Part shown: positions 1-10,551 of the stretch, piece after piece
How the letters are laid out: each line of letters starts with the position of its first letter
Numbering within the stretch: the first letter of the stretch is position 1
Assembly: GCF_015330165.1 (NCBI RefSeq)
Contig: NZ_JADDXT010000002.1
Location: 3,499,646 to 3,563,645 of the forward strand
From: Zobellia roscoffensis
GTDB lineage: Bacteria; Bacteroidota; Bacteroidia; Flavobacteriales; Flavobacteriaceae
Length of the DNA: 64,000 bases
Direction: 5' to 3'
Program-made: the position numbers and the translations under genes
The notes under the pieces: model-generated
Seen by the model: only the letters and a program-made list of their open reading frames with translations
Told to the model about the DNA's origin: nothing
Database searches by the model: none

Positions 1-284
1 GGCATGATGTTGTTATAGGTGACTCCGTTTACAATCATTTGTCCTTGCTGACCGTATTTTACGCCATGAATACTTGCCTGTCGGTTTTGAGCGAGATAAT
101 CGGATTTTGCCAAGGGAGGAAAGGTGCTTGCTATACCTTCACCTTCTTCTAAATGACAAGTAACACAGAAATCGGCATAGATTTCACTGCCTCGTAGCAT
201 ACTTTCTGCTAACTCAGGTTCTTGTGCTTGTGCGAAGTACCCCATCAAAATCAAAAAAACTAAGGAACTAAAACGATTTTTCAT
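1..284 (-). CDS. c-type cytochrome, partial (C-terminus beyond window edge)
   Basis: The first 94 codons of a secreted c-type cytochrome are visible; the rest lies left of base 1. Residues 1-20 form a signal peptide ending in AQA. A single heme-attachment motif CVTCH lies at residues 40-44. The visible part ends in NNIM, which fits the NxxMP motif carrying the distal Met ligand in class I cytochromes. It starts 49 bases after the stop of the PQQ-dependent dehydrogenase gene on the same strand, so the two are probably co-transcribed. From that context I infer that this periplasmic cytochrome accepts electrons from the dehydrogenase. The cytochrome class is well supported; the partnership is inference. 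Confidence 0.8.
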   Translation of the reverse strand, partial: MKNRFSSLVFLILMGYFAQAQEPELAESMLRGSEIYADFCVTCHLEEGEGIASTFPPLAKSDYLAQNRQASIHGVKYGQQGQMIVNGVTYNNIM

Positions 285-333
285 TTTTGTTGTTTCAACG
301 GTATTTTTAAATAACTGGTAAATGGTGTTTTGT

Positions 334-1455
334 TTATGATTTAGGAACTAGCTTATAGATTCCCTTTCCTTCAACGGCCACATAGATTAACCCATCTGGA
401 CCTTGCTTGATATCGCGTACCCTACCTAAATCCGTCAATAATTTTTCTCGTTTTACAACTTTGGTGCCGTCCATTTCTAGGCGTTCCATATATTGGAATT
501 TTAATGAACCAACTAAAATACTTCCTTTCCAACCTTCGTAATTATCTGTAGTTACGAACGCCATGCCGCTTGGCGCTATACTAGGTACCCAATAGTGAAT
601 AGGTTGTGTCATGCCTTCCATCTCGGTTTTATCCGTGATAGAAGTACCACTATAATTTACACCATAAGTAACCAGAGGCCATCCGTAATTGGCACCTGCT
701 TTAATAATATTTATTTCATCTCCACCTTTTGGACCATGCTCGTTATCCCATATTTCACCGGTTTCAGGATGTTTAATCAAGCCTTGAGGGTTACGGTGTC
801 CGTAACTGTAAATGGCAGGTTTGGCACCTTCTTTTCCTACGAAAGGATTATCCTCTGGAATTCTTCCATCGTCATAAAATCGATATATTTTACCACCATC
901 ACGCGTTATATCTTGGGGGTTTTCATCTCGGGCACCACGTTCGCCTATAGATAGATATAAGTAACCATCATTGTCAAATTCAATACGCGAACCAAAATGT
1001 TGGCCCTTGGTTGTATTTGGTGATGCTTTATAAAGTATTTCTTTGTCAGTCAGAGTATTATCATTCAGTTTACATCGCATAAGGGCCGTATGTCCTCCTT
1101 TTTCTATCCCTTCTTCTGATGCATAAGAAATATAAATCCAACCCGTATTTTCATAATCTGGATGTAATTCAATGTCTAATAGTCCACCTTGGCCTCTTTC
1201 GTAAACTTCAGGAACGTTTTTTACATTCGTTTTTTTTTCGTTTTTGTAATGGATAAGTTCTCCAGATTTTTCGGTAATCAGTAGCTCATTCTCGTTTAAA
1301 AACACGAAACCCCAAGGCGTCTGCAGTTCATCGATCAGTAGTTGAGCGGTGTATGGGGTGTTTTTTGGGGTATCTACTTTGTTTTCAGTGTCTTGTGCGC
1401 AAGAATAACTAAGAGTTATAGCGGCTAAAGCTATGGTTAATACACTATTTCGCAT
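334..1455 (-). CDS. PQQ-dependent sugar dehydrogenase, GSDH/Asd family, lipoprotein
   Basis: A 373-residue protein of the soluble glucose/aldose sugar dehydrogenase family, a six-bladed beta-propeller using PQQ and Ca2+ to oxidise aldoses outside the cytoplasm. Motifs seen: RGQGGLLDIELHP (87-99), HFGSR with the presumed catalytic His (153-157), GHRNPQG with the PQQ-contacting Arg (219-225), and EHGPKGGDE (239-247). The N-terminus is a lipoprotein-type signal with Cys19 after LSYS, so the enzyme is probably membrane anchored. The length is normal for the bacterial Asd/YliI branch and shorter than Acinetobacter sGDH. A c-type cytochrome gene follows 49 bases downstream and is a plausible electron acceptor. 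The substrate cannot be read from sequence. It is divergent from the giant adhesin gene. Confidence 0.88.
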   Translation of the reverse strand: MRNSVLTIALAAITLSYSCAQDTENKVDTPKNTPYTAQLLIDELQTPWGFVFLNENELLITEKSGELIHYKNEKKTNVKNVPEVYERGQGGLLDIELHPDYENTGWIYISYASEEGIEKGGHTALMRCKLNDNTLTDKEILYKASPNTTKGQHFGSRIEFDNDGYLYLSIGERGARDENPQDITRDGGKIYRFYDDGRIPEDNPFVGKEGAKPAIYSYGHRNPQGLIKHPETGEIWDNEHGPKGGDEINIIKAGANYGWPLVTYGVNYSGTSITDKTEMEGMTQPIHYWVPSIAPSGMAFVTTDNYEGWKGSILVGSLKFQYMERLEMDGTKVVKREKLLTDLGRVRDIKQGPDGLIYVAVEGKGIYKLVPKS

Positions 1456-1591
1456 AATTTGACGTTAAATGATATTATTAAGGTATCCCGTTATGGTTAA
1501 AGATAACGAGAATTTATAAGTTTAAAAGAATTACCAGAGAGAAAGTGATGCACCCCAAATCGCTCATTTTCTTTTTAAAATGACTTAACCT

Positions 1592-4500
1592 ATGCTCCCA
1601 AAAAAAACACAGCGTATTCTGTACGCGCTACTGTTAATGACCTTTTCAGTGGTTTGTACTTCTGCTATAGCCGGCAAGAAGGCTTTCAACATTTATGCTG
1701 AAGTAGCCTCTGCCGTTAAAGAGGTGGTTTCAGTTAAAAGCGAAGCTGCCGACAATGCAAAGACCATTTCAACTAAGGCTCTGAAAAGTGGCACGGCTAA
1801 AGAAGCCGCTGCTGCTCCTATGTTTTCGACCATTATTCAGAATGCCGATGAAGAAGTAGGTTGTGCTGCTGATGGTTCTACGGTTGCACGATTTAACCTT
1901 TGTGGTGACTCTGATGACAGAGTTATTTCATTAAGTACTAGTGGTAGTAGGGAGTGGCAGGTTCTTAACCCTTCAGGAAGCTGTCCATTTAATGTTGATG
2001 AAGATTGTCCTAGCTCTACAGGAACTCCAAGTTGTTGGACTGGCTTAGGTTCTCCAACTAGTTATACACTTGATGCAAGTTCGGTTAATCAATCTACAGG
2101 TGCTCAGTATAGGGTGCGAGTTAATGGCGGTACTTGGTACTATTTTAAAGTTAAGAAAAGTACCATATCATACGGGGTTTCATCAAAAGATTTTGTTTGT
2201 AATAATCCGGGTAGAATAGAAATTACGGGTCTTCCTAATAGTTATCAGTTTAACCTTAGTGAAGGTGGAACGGTTGTAAGGCCTTACCAATCTTCTTCTA
2301 TTTTTTCAAATTTAGACCCAGGTACCTATACTGTTAAAGCAAGATTGAATATTTCTGGGCAGGTGTGTGAATATTTAATTGGCCCTATTGAAATTGAGCA
2401 AGTAGATATTGACATTGACGTAACCTTTACAAACCCTGTTTGTAGTGGAGAGACAGGTACTATTGATGTTTCTATTAACCCTGAAGTTCCTGGTCCGTAT
2501 GTATATACCTTATTAGATGATAGTGGTGCGGAAATAGAGTTTACCTCTACCATTTCTAGTAATACCTATACTTTTGGAGCAGTAAGTGAAGGTACGTATG
2601 CCGTAAAGGTAGAAACCAATGATTGCAAAGAAGACATTCCTAATGGTATTGCAGCTCCTATAGAATATGCAGATACTAGTGGTAACCCAATTACAGTAGG
2701 TACGGGTTTAAGCCCTATTACAGTAGCAACAGATACCAATGGTATGAGTTTTGGATGTTCTACCATATCTAGTATAGATATAGATGTAACCCCATCAGGA
2801 GGTTCGGGTACTTATAGCTATACTGTAAGTGATGGTGGTGATTCTGGAGGTAATTTCACGGGTACAAGTTCATATACGGTTACCGGCCCTGGTACCTACA
2901 CTTTTTTTATTACCGATGATCAAGGCTGTACAGCCGAAAAGTCTGAATATGTAGCAGAGTTAGATCCACCAGATGTTACCGCAACAGATATTGTTGGTAC
3001 GTGTACCAATGGTGGAGGAAAAGTTGACTTTAACGTTACCGATCCAAAAGGTTTTAATTTAGAATTTAGAGCAACGAATAATGCGGGTGATCCGTTTACT
3101 AGTTCTTCTACCATTCCTGTTGCAGATGGCACTTATAATATAGTTGAAGTTCAATATTCTCAAGGTGCTTTTACCTGTATTTTATCTTTACCTGCAGTAA
3201 CCGTTACTTCGGCGGGTGGACTGAGCAGTTCTGCTTCTTTAACCCAAGATTATACGTGCGTAAATGGAGGTGGTATCATTGATTTTACACCAGCAAGTGG
3301 AGGTTCGGGTACAGGATATGAGTACAGTATAGATAACGTTACCTACCAGGCAGGAACAACTTTTACGGGTTTAACACCGGGAAATTATATACCTTATGTA
3401 AAAGATGACGCGGGATGTTTTCAAGCATTAACACCAATAGATGTAACGGAGCCAACTCCTCCGGACTCTATAACTTTTGCTCAAGACAATCTAGATTGTG
3501 CTTCGGGAACAAGTAGGGTCACTGTAAATGTATTACCTGCAACTTATACAGTTACACAATATGAAATTATTTCATCTAACCCTGCAACGACACTACCTCC
3601 AGCACAAGCAAGTAACGTTTTTCCTGGTTTGGATTTAGACACCTCTTATCAATTTGAAATTACAGATGATAGTGGTTGTACCCATACAGCAAGTTTCACC
3701 ACAGGCGGCTTTAGTTCTATTAGGGCTCAAGTTAAATCTGGTGGGGATAGACGTGTTTGCCCTAGTGCAACCGATGGTAATGGCGCATTTATAATAGACG
3801 GTTTTGCTACAGATTACAACTATGCAGTTGTTCAATTGCCAGGTACATCAGTTATAAGTGGTACAAGTAGTGATCGAGAAATTCCTATTACAGGCTTAGG
3901 TGCTGGGACCTATGAAATTACAGTAACCGATAATGAAACCAATTGTACATCAACTATATCCTTTGATGTAGAAGAAGCATCAACACCATTAGGTATTACT
4001 GTAGCAGAGACTGCCATGACTTGCCAAAATAATAATATTGGAAGGGTAACAGGAACAGCGACTGGCGGTTTCAGCGGATATAATTATGAATTGGAATGGC
4101 CTGGTGGAACCGTACAAGGCCCAAAAACAGGACGTAATTTTAATGGTTTAACTGAAGAAGGAACATATACTTTAACCGTAACCGATATCGAAGGATGTTC
4201 GGAGTCAACAACGTTTACGCTAACAAGGGTTGATGCACCTACAATTTCAGAGGGAGCAATAGATTATTGTTATTCCCCTACTAGTGACGGAGAAATAACG
4301 GTTACTTCTACTGCGGGTACTGCGGATATATCAACACATCAGTATCGTATTAATGGAGGAACATTAGTGTCGCCTGGTACTGCCGGCACACATACCTTTA
4401 CAGGATTAGTTCCGGGTAATTACACAATTGATGTGGTAGATGGTAATAACTGTACTGATTCTACAGTATCTATTAGAATACCGCCACAGATTCAGGTAAG

Positions 4501-7500
4501 CTTAGATTTGAACAGGGAAATTGACTGTGGTGGTGATGGAGAAATGCAAATTACAGTCTCTGGTGGAGATATTTCTGATTTAACCTCTACCTCGTACACC
4601 ATATTTAGAGATGGTGTTGCGGTTGCAGCTCATACTGGAAATCAACTTCCATCCAATACGTTTACGTATACTATGGATTTTACTCAATTTGGAGATTATA
4701 CGGTTGAGGTATCGGACAATAATGGTTGTAGTAATATCTCTGAACCTTTAACCTTTGTAGAACCTACCAATATTGCCGCAACACCTAGAATAGTAGGCCC
4801 TAGCTGTGGTGATGCCAATAGCGGTTTTGTTGAGATAACACCAACAGTGTCTTCAGGCGTACCGCCGTTTGAGGTTGTATTTGCACCTGTAGGTGAGTTA
4901 CAGTCTAATCCATTGGATCCGAATAGTGCAACAGGTGATGCTATTGATTATGCTTTCTCTGATCAGACTGTTTATTCAGGTTTGGCGGCAGGAGATTATG
5001 AGTATGTTGTGAAAGATTCAAGAAATTGTGTCACGGCAGTAACTGTAGTTTCGGTAGTGACAGATCCTATAGGTGCACCAGACGCAACGGTAACACCAAT
5101 TGATGCTACTTGTACTACAGGAGATTTGTCTGGTGGAGTAATAATAGACCTACCAACAGTAGGAGTAGAGAACTATACTGTAGTCATTGAGGATAATTTT
5201 GGTAACGCTATTTACACTCAAAACGATGTAGCAGATACTGATTTTTCACTAACGATAAACGACTCAAGCCTTGTTCCAGGAAATTACCAAGTAATTATCT
5301 TAGACTCAAGAGGCTGTAATGATATAGAGCCTTTTACGATTGATTCGGCTAGTTTGGATATAATTCCTGACTATCCAACGCCACCTGCTACTTGTACCCC
5401 TGGCGGTACAACGGTATGTGTTGATATTACAGGTGGTACTTCTGGAAGCTATGAGATTCGTTTATTAGAAGATCCAGCTTTACCTTGGGAAACGCCAAAT
5501 CAAGCACCTGGCTCACCAGACGAACATTGCTTTAATAACCTACTATGGGGAACTTCTTATACGGTAGAAGTTCGAGATACAGCAACGAATTGTGAATATC
5601 AAGAGGTTATAACTTTACCTGAAGGGCCTGGCGGAGACGTAGTTCTTGCAGTTGATAACGCTACCTGTAGAAATGGTGACGTAGGGGTAAACTATACTAT
5701 AACCACAGGAATTGCTCCTTTTGATGTTGTTATTACTAATCTAGATACAGGCGAAGTTGTGTATGATGTAACAGGATCACCGTTGACAACTTTAGCTACT
5801 GATTTATCTGTTCCAGCAGGTCGTTACGGCATAGCGGTTGAAGATGCTGGTGATTGTTCATATGGAGATGAAGCAGAAGCTATTTTAAATTTACCCCGAG
5901 TTGATGTTATTGATAATCAAAATGCAAATTGTAATGCTTTAGGTCAAATAACGGTGAGAGCAAATGGAGGAGCCGCACCTTATGAGTTTGCTTTTGTGGA
6001 ACAAGGTATGTTAGCTCCTGGTGTTCCACCAGCGACTTCAGAATTTGACAGTTCACCAACCAAAGAATTGGCAGGTTCTATAGGTGGTATTACCTATGAT
6101 ATTTGGGTTATGGATGCAGGGGGGTGCCCAGCAAGTACATCGGCGGCAATTGTACAGTTAAACCCTGACTTACCATTGACTCCACCTGTTGTGAACAACG
6201 CATGTGATGTAGTTACTACGGCTGCCACTGGATTTAATATAGAACTTAGTTTGCCCGGAGATTTTGATACGCCTACGTTTACCTTAAATGGTGTAAGTCA
6301 GACCGTGGCTAACTCAGGGTCTGCAGGCACACCCACCATCGCGACCTTTACGGTCAATAGTGTGGGTAACTATCCTTTCGAAATTATTGATGCAAATGGA
6401 TGTAGTGTAGATGGCATTGCAGAGGTATTTCAAGTACTTTCTGCATCTGGTAACTTTAGTACAGAACCGAATTGTGAGAATGACGATGGTATTGTAACAA
6501 TTACGGCCGATGGTGGTAGTGGTGATTTTACGTATCGATTGACGGGTACTCCGATTTCCGGTCCAGCCCTTGATATCACCGATTCCAACAATGATGGTAT
6601 TTTCCCAGATATTCCCCCTGGAGACTATCAGGTTGAGGTTACAGACAATCAGGTTGTTGATGGCTCAGGTACCAATTGTACGGTTACCGTTGATGATATA
6701 ATTAGATCAGCACCAACAACTCCGGTTATTGCTGATACTGGAGCAACGGACGTAAGTTGTAATGGTTTAGATGATGGAAGTATTTCTGCTTCGATTGTAG
6801 CGGGTACGGATGTAGATGGTATTAAGGAATACAACTTGTACAATACTAATTTAGCTTCCATGCCATCTGATTATGACGTTAGTTCTCGTAATCAAACCAA
6901 TAATTCAGGTTCCTTTATAAATTTAACTCCAGGCACCTATGTACTAGAGGTAGTGACGGATAGAAATTGCTATGATAGGGAAGAGGTTGTTATTAACGAA
7001 CCACCGGCTTTCAGCATAACTGCTACCGCTGGTACATTGCAATGTGAAGTTGGTGCTAACAGATTTAGTACCACAATACTTACAGCAACTGTTGATGGTG
7101 TTGAAGTAGGGAATGGCGCAGATTATGGATTTAAGATAAACGCAACGGATAGCTACCAAACAACAAGTAGCAATACGATGGATTTTGTGATTGTTGATGA
7201 TGGCACAACGCAAACGTTTAATGTTTATGCAATTGATAGTAATGGTTGTGAGTATATTAGTGCAGATGTGGTCATTGACCCTCCTAATAATGTAACAGCG
7301 ACAATTACTCAAGTGTCTCCAATGGATTGTGAAAATCCGGAGCGAGTTCGTGTAACTGTAACGGGGAGTACCAACTTTATTATTGAAGATCAAGGTTTTT
7401 CTGTAGCTCCAGTAGCTGATCAGACCCAACCAAGCGGTAGTTTTGTAGAATTTGATTTACCTATGGTTGCTGGTGAGTACAATTTACAAGTAAACGATAT

Positions 7501-10423
7501 AGGAGGTTGTACGTATCCTATAGCTGCTTATGTGGTAGATGAACCTGTGTTACCAACGGTGACAATTACAGAATCACAAGCTGTAAGTTGCTTTGGAACT
7601 ACAACGGGTGAATTAAGTATTGACGTAAGCGGCTTTACAGGAGAATATGAATATTGGGTATACGATTCTAGTGATCCAGGATTTACTGGAGGTGCTTTTG
7701 GTACTCCTGTTAACGGAAACTCAAATGGAATTGTTGATATAGCTACAGACGGAAATCCTTTTATAATTACGGGGTTAGAAGGAGGAAACCACCGTGTGGT
7801 TATACGTGAGAGCAATAAGACAGTTGCGGGATGTGATGTATACAGTAATGCAACTACTTTAACAACGCCTAGCGAAGCTTTAGTTATAGCTACTTTAGAG
7901 GAAATTGGTCGTGTTGGTTGTAGTGATGATTTAGGTGAAATTGTAGCTACGCCTCAAGGAGGATGGGATTCTTCTCCATATGAATATATGTTGGAATATG
8001 AAGCTACCGTTGGTAGTGGTTTTGCGCCACACTCCAATGCTTCATATGCTACTTTCGCAGCAAACGGAGACAACAATACGTTTACAGGACTTTCTAGTGG
8101 AAACTACCGTGTTACGGTCAGGGATATTGAAGGCTGTACCGATTCTATGGAAATAGAATTGGAAGCTGTGCCTGCAATAGAGGTAGAGGCTATAATCACC
8201 AGAGAATTGGAATGCCCGACTGGTAATGATGCCATTATATTAGCCGTTGATCCAACGGATAGTTCAACACCAGGCGCAATTGGTGGCGTGCCAGGAGCGG
8301 GGTACCAATATAGATTGTTGCATTTAGGAAGTGATAATAATACTGATATTGTGACTGAGACAGGTTATCAAACTAATCCAGAGTTCTCTGGTACATCAGG
8401 AGTTATTCCTGGCGGATGGTACGCGGTTGAAGTAGCGTCTACTTTAGGTTGTGGTGTTGTGTCTGCACCTATTCAGGTAATTCCGCCACCACCAATTAAT
8501 CCGGCCTTAATTCAAACTTCAGTTCCTGCTTGTGGTAATATTGCTACTATGATGATTAGAGTAAATAATCCCCAGGGTGGATCATATGAATTCCGTAGAA
8601 TTTATCCTGATACTCATCCATTATATGTGCCACCGGGAGATCCAAGTATCGTTTGGTCAAATATAAGTGGAACAGACTCCAACGGTTTGCCTGTTGAAAC
8701 GGGAATACCTGGGAATATTAATGAGGCATATCGTTATGAGGTTCGTAAGCAAGGTAGCTTAAGCTCTTGTTTGGCTATTAAGACCAATGGTATTACTATT
8801 ACTGATGCAGAGGCATTAACTTTAGATCCAGCTTCGCCTACATTTGATGTTTCTTGTTCTGATCAAGTAGATGGTAGAATAGAAGCAATTGCGAATGGAG
8901 GTACGGGTATATACGAATTCCGTATTTATGATACTGATCCAGACCCATCCAATCCAGATGGTTCAAAGGATGCGTTTGTTGCAGAATTACAACCTACTTA
9001 TGGTAATCGACCAATGCAAGATTTTGGAACATTCGAAAACTTGGAGCCAGGTACGTACTATATCTCGGTAATAAGCCGTCTAAATTGTGGGGTTGTATCA
9101 TTACCGTTTACCATAGACCCTGCCATACCGGTAAATATTGTCGAATCAAGTACGCCAACAACCTGTTATGGAGAAAGCGATGGTACCATTACCATGGAGG
9201 TTACAAGTGCTACGGCAGGTTTGGTACAGTTTGCTATAGAGCCTAATTTAAGTGAGTTCTTTAGTGATCCAGATAACCCAACGGTATATACATTTACAGA
9301 TTTACCAGCTAACACGCCTAGTAATCCTACGTATACGGTATTGGCACAAGATGCAGAAGGTTGTCCGCAGACTTTTGAAATTACGGTTAATGAACCTGAA
9401 GAATTAGAAGTAGCAGATTTCAGTACAACGCCTGAAACGTGTATCGGTTTTGAAGATGGTACCGCACAAATCACGGTAACCGGTGGTACGCCATTTGTAG
9501 ACCCAACAACATTAGATGAGTATTATGAGACCCGTTTAGTTGGTCCTAATTCTGATGGAACAGAAGTGTTCTTAAGAAATGATAATCTATACTTTGATAA
9601 CTTAATAGGAGGCGAAGGGTATATTGTTTTTGTACAAGATGCCAATGGCTGTAGTACAAATGTGTTTATTCCTATAGAAATAGGCGTAGATTTAACAGCA
9701 GAACCTCTAGTTCAATACGGTTGTGAAGGTATATTCCCTAATAGTACGGCTTCGGTTCAGATGCAAGAAGAGAGTTTGATTCCGGAATTGTTATTCGCAT
9801 TGAACCCTATTGATCCATCTGATGCTATTACAGCATTGGCGACAACCGAGCGTTCGTGGGGTGATTTACCTGCAGGCGACCATACCGTTTACATTTATCA
9901 TGAAAACGGATGTACCAACTTTGTTGAGTTTACCATTGAAGGGTATGATCCATTAACGTTGATAGCGGAAAAAACCGGTCCAAATGAGATTACCGCAACA
10001 GCAGAAGGCGGTTTTGGAGGCTATGAGTTCTTCTTTGACGGACAGTCTTACGGTAGTGAAGGTATATATACTACCACAGAGAGTGGTGAGGTTGAAATTA
10101 GAGTAGTAGACCAAAATGGTTGTGTGGCAGTTGCTGTTATACCGTTTGAATTTACTGGAATGTTAGAAATACCTAATTTCTTTACGCCTAACGGTGATAA
10201 TGAAAATGATTTCTGGGCACCGGGTAACCGTGAGTTCTTCCCAGATATTGAAGTTATTATCTATGACCGTTATGGTAGGGTAGTTGCGGAACTAGACGAT
10301 GTAAGTAAATGGGACGGTCTTTATGAAGGTAAAGAACTGCCAACTGGTGACTATTGGTATGTTGTAAATCAAAACGATGAACGAGATATTCGATATGTCG
10401 GCCACTTTACCCTGTATCGATAA
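1592..10423 (+). CDS. giant SprB-repeat surface protein with T9SS type-B sorting domain
   Basis: A 2943-residue secreted protein. Residues 1-28 are a signal peptide, followed by an Ala/Lys-rich stretch to about residue 75. The body is roughly thirty degenerate Ig-like repeats of 70-100 residues with the SprB-repeat signature: an opening Cys, a GGSG..Y.Y core, FTGL.PG.Y, and a closing V.D..GC. The last 86 residues, from LEIPNFFTPNGDN to the end, are a gliding-motility-associated C-terminal (CHU_C) domain with FTPNGD, YDRYGR, WDG and LPTGDYWY motifs, the type-B signal for T9SS. It is therefore probably exported by T9SS and held at the cell surface as an adhesin or gliding-related filament. A strong terminator follows, so it is monocistronic. 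No PorP/SprF partner gene lies beside it, which is unusual for type-B substrates. The ligand is unknown. Confidence 0.92.
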   Translation: MLPKKTQRILYALLLMTFSVVCTSAIAGKKAFNIYAEVASAVKEVVSVKSEAADNAKTISTKALKSGTAKEAAAAPMFSTIIQNADEEVGCAADGSTVARFNLCGDSDDRVISLSTSGSREWQVLNPSGSCPFNVDEDCPSSTGTPSCWTGLGSPTSYTLDASSVNQSTGAQYRVRVNGGTWYYFKVKKSTISYGVSSKDFVCNNPGRIEITGLPNSYQFNLSEGGTVVRPYQSSSIFSNLDPGTYTVKARLNISGQVCEYLIGPIEIEQVDIDIDVTFTNPVCSGETGTIDVSINPEVPGPYVYTLLDDSGAEIEFTSTISSNTYTFGAVSEGTYAVKVETNDCKEDIPNGIAAPIEYADTSGNPITVGTGLSPITVATDTNGMSFGCSTISSIDIDVTPSGGSGTYSYTVSDGGDSGGNFTGTSSYTVTGPGTYTFFITDDQGCTAEKSEYVAELDPPDVTATDIVGTCTNGGGKVDFNVTDPKGFNLEFRATNNAGDPFTSSSTIPVADGTYNIVEVQYSQGAFTCILSLPAVTVTSAGGLSSSASLTQDYTCVNGGGIIDFTPASGGSGTGYEYSIDNVTYQAGTTFTGLTPGNYIPYVKDDAGCFQALTPIDVTEPTPPDSITFAQDNLDCASGTSRVTVNVLPATYTVTQYEIISSNPATTLPPAQASNVFPGLDLDTSYQFEITDDSGCTHTASFTTGGFSSIRAQVKSGGDRRVCPSATDGNGAFIIDGFATDYNYAVVQLPGTSVISGTSSDREIPITGLGAGTYEITVTDNETNCTSTISFDVEEASTPLGITVAETAMTCQNNNIGRVTGTATGGFSGYNYELEWPGGTVQGPKTGRNFNGLTEEGTYTLTVTDIEGCSESTTFTLTRVDAPTISEGAIDYCYSPTSDGEITVTSTAGTADISTHQYRINGGTLVSPGTAGTHTFTGLVPGNYTIDVVDGNNCTDSTVSIRIPPQIQVSLDLNREIDCGGDGEMQITVSGGDISDLTSTSYTIFRDGVAVAAHTGNQLPSNTFTYTMDFTQFGDYTVEVSDNNGCSNISEPLTFVEPTNIAATPRIVGPSCGDANSGFVEITPTVSSGVPPFEVVFAPVGELQSNPLDPNSATGDAIDYAFSDQTVYSGLAAGDYEYVVKDSRNCVTAVTVVSVVTDPIGAPDATVTPIDATCTTGDLSGGVIIDLPTVGVENYTVVIEDNFGNAIYTQNDVADTDFSLTINDSSLVPGNYQVIILDSRGCNDIEPFTIDSASLDIIPDYPTPPATCTPGGTTVCVDITGGTSGSYEIRLLEDPALPWETPNQAPGSPDEHCFNNLLWGTSYTVEVRDTATNCEYQEVITLPEGPGGDVVLAVDNATCRNGDVGVNYTITTGIAPFDVVITNLDTGEVVYDVTGSPLTTLATDLSVPAGRYGIAVEDAGDCSYGDEAEAILNLPRVDVIDNQNANCNALGQITVRANGGAAPYEFAFVEQGMLAPGVPPATSEFDSSPTKELAGSIGGITYDIWVMDAGGCPASTSAAIVQLNPDLPLTPPVVNNACDVVTTAATGFNIELSLPGDFDTPTFTLNGVSQTVANSGSAGTPTIATFTVNSVGNYPFEIIDANGCSVDGIAEVFQVLSASGNFSTEPNCENDDGIVTITADGGSGDFTYRLTGTPISGPALDITDSNNDGIFPDIPPGDYQVEVTDNQVVDGSGTNCTVTVDDIIRSAPTTPVIADTGATDVSCNGLDDGSISASIVAGTDVDGIKEYNLYNTNLASMPSDYDVSSRNQTNNSGSFINLTPGTYVLEVVTDRNCYDREEVVINEPPAFSITATAGTLQCEVGANRFSTTILTATVDGVEVGNGADYGFKINATDSYQTTSSNTMDFVIVDDGTTQTFNVYAIDSNGCEYISADVVIDPPNNVTATITQVSPMDCENPERVRVTVTGSTNFIIEDQGFSVAPVADQTQPSGSFVEFDLPMVAGEYNLQVNDIGGCTYPIAAYVVDEPVLPTVTITESQAVSCFGTTTGELSIDVSGFTGEYEYWVYDSSDPGFTGGAFGTPVNGNSNGIVDIATDGNPFIITGLEGGNHRVVIRESNKTVAGCDVYSNATTLTTPSEALVIATLEEIGRVGCSDDLGEIVATPQGGWDSSPYEYMLEYEATVGSGFAPHSNASYATFAANGDNNTFTGLSSGNYRVTVRDIEGCTDSMEIELEAVPAIEVEAIITRELECPTGNDAIILAVDPTDSSTPGAIGGVPGAGYQYRLLHLGSDNNTDIVTETGYQTNPEFSGTSGVIPGGWYAVEVASTLGCGVVSAPIQVIPPPPINPALIQTSVPACGNIATMMIRVNNPQGGSYEFRRIYPDTHPLYVPPGDPSIVWSNISGTDSNGLPVETGIPGNINEAYRYEVRKQGSLSSCLAIKTNGITITDAEALTLDPASPTFDVSCSDQVDGRIEAIANGGTGIYEFRIYDTDPDPSNPDGSKDAFVAELQPTYGNRPMQDFGTFENLEPGTYYISVISRLNCGVVSLPFTIDPAIPVNIVESSTPTTCYGESDGTITMEVTSATAGLVQFAIEPNLSEFFSDPDNPTVYTFTDLPANTPSNPTYTVLAQDAEGCPQTFEITVNEPEELEVADFSTTPETCIGFEDGTAQITVTGGTPFVDPTTLDEYYETRLVGPNSDGTEVFLRNDNLYFDNLIGGEGYIVFVQDANGCSTNVFIPIEIGVDLTAEPLVQYGCEGIFPNSTASVQMQEESLIPELLFALNPIDPSDAITALATTERSWGDLPAGDHTVYIYHENGCTNFVEFTIEGYDPLTLIAEKTGPNEITATAEGGFGGYEFFFDGQSYGSEGIYTTTESGEVEIRVVDQNGCVAVAVIPFEFTGMLEIPNFFTPNGDNENDFWAPGNREFFPDIEVIIYDRYGRVVAELDDVSKWDGLYEGKELPTGDYWYVVNQNDERDIRYVGHFTLYR

Positions 10424-10446
10424 AAGTTAATTAAATACTAAATTAA

Positions 10447-10475
10447 AAAACGGATGCCTATTTAGGCATCCGTTT
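10447..10475 (+). terminator. intrinsic terminator of the giant adhesin gene
   Basis: A perfect 10-bp inverted repeat, CGGATGCCTA (10451-10460) and TAGGCATCCG (10463-10472), is flanked by an A run on the left and TTT on the right. It lies 24 bases after the adhesin stop codon. A second T-rich stretch follows at 10488-10492. The symmetric A/T flanks could let it work on both strands, but no minus-strand gene ends here. Confidence 0.85.
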
Positions 10476-10551
10476 CTTATTAGCGCTCTTTTTAATATCG
10501 TATTTTAACCGATGAATTCCGTTATATCTATTTGCGGATAAGAATTTATAA

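Noticed and set aside
595..954. Plus-strand frame of 119 codons inside the PQQ dehydrogenase gene
   Set aside because: It is antisense to a well-supported enzyme gene, its product has no recognisable motif, and its composition is that of a complement frame.
6944..7429. Minus-strand frame of 161 codons inside the giant adhesin gene
   Set aside because: Antisense to repeat-coding sequence; the Cys/Tyr/Ile-rich product reflects the complement of Asp/Gly/Thr codons.
2200..10100. Repeated DNA that might suggest a CRISPR array or tandem repeat
   Set aside because: The repetition is at protein level (degenerate SprB-like domains of 70-100 residues). There are no identical short repeats with unique spacers.
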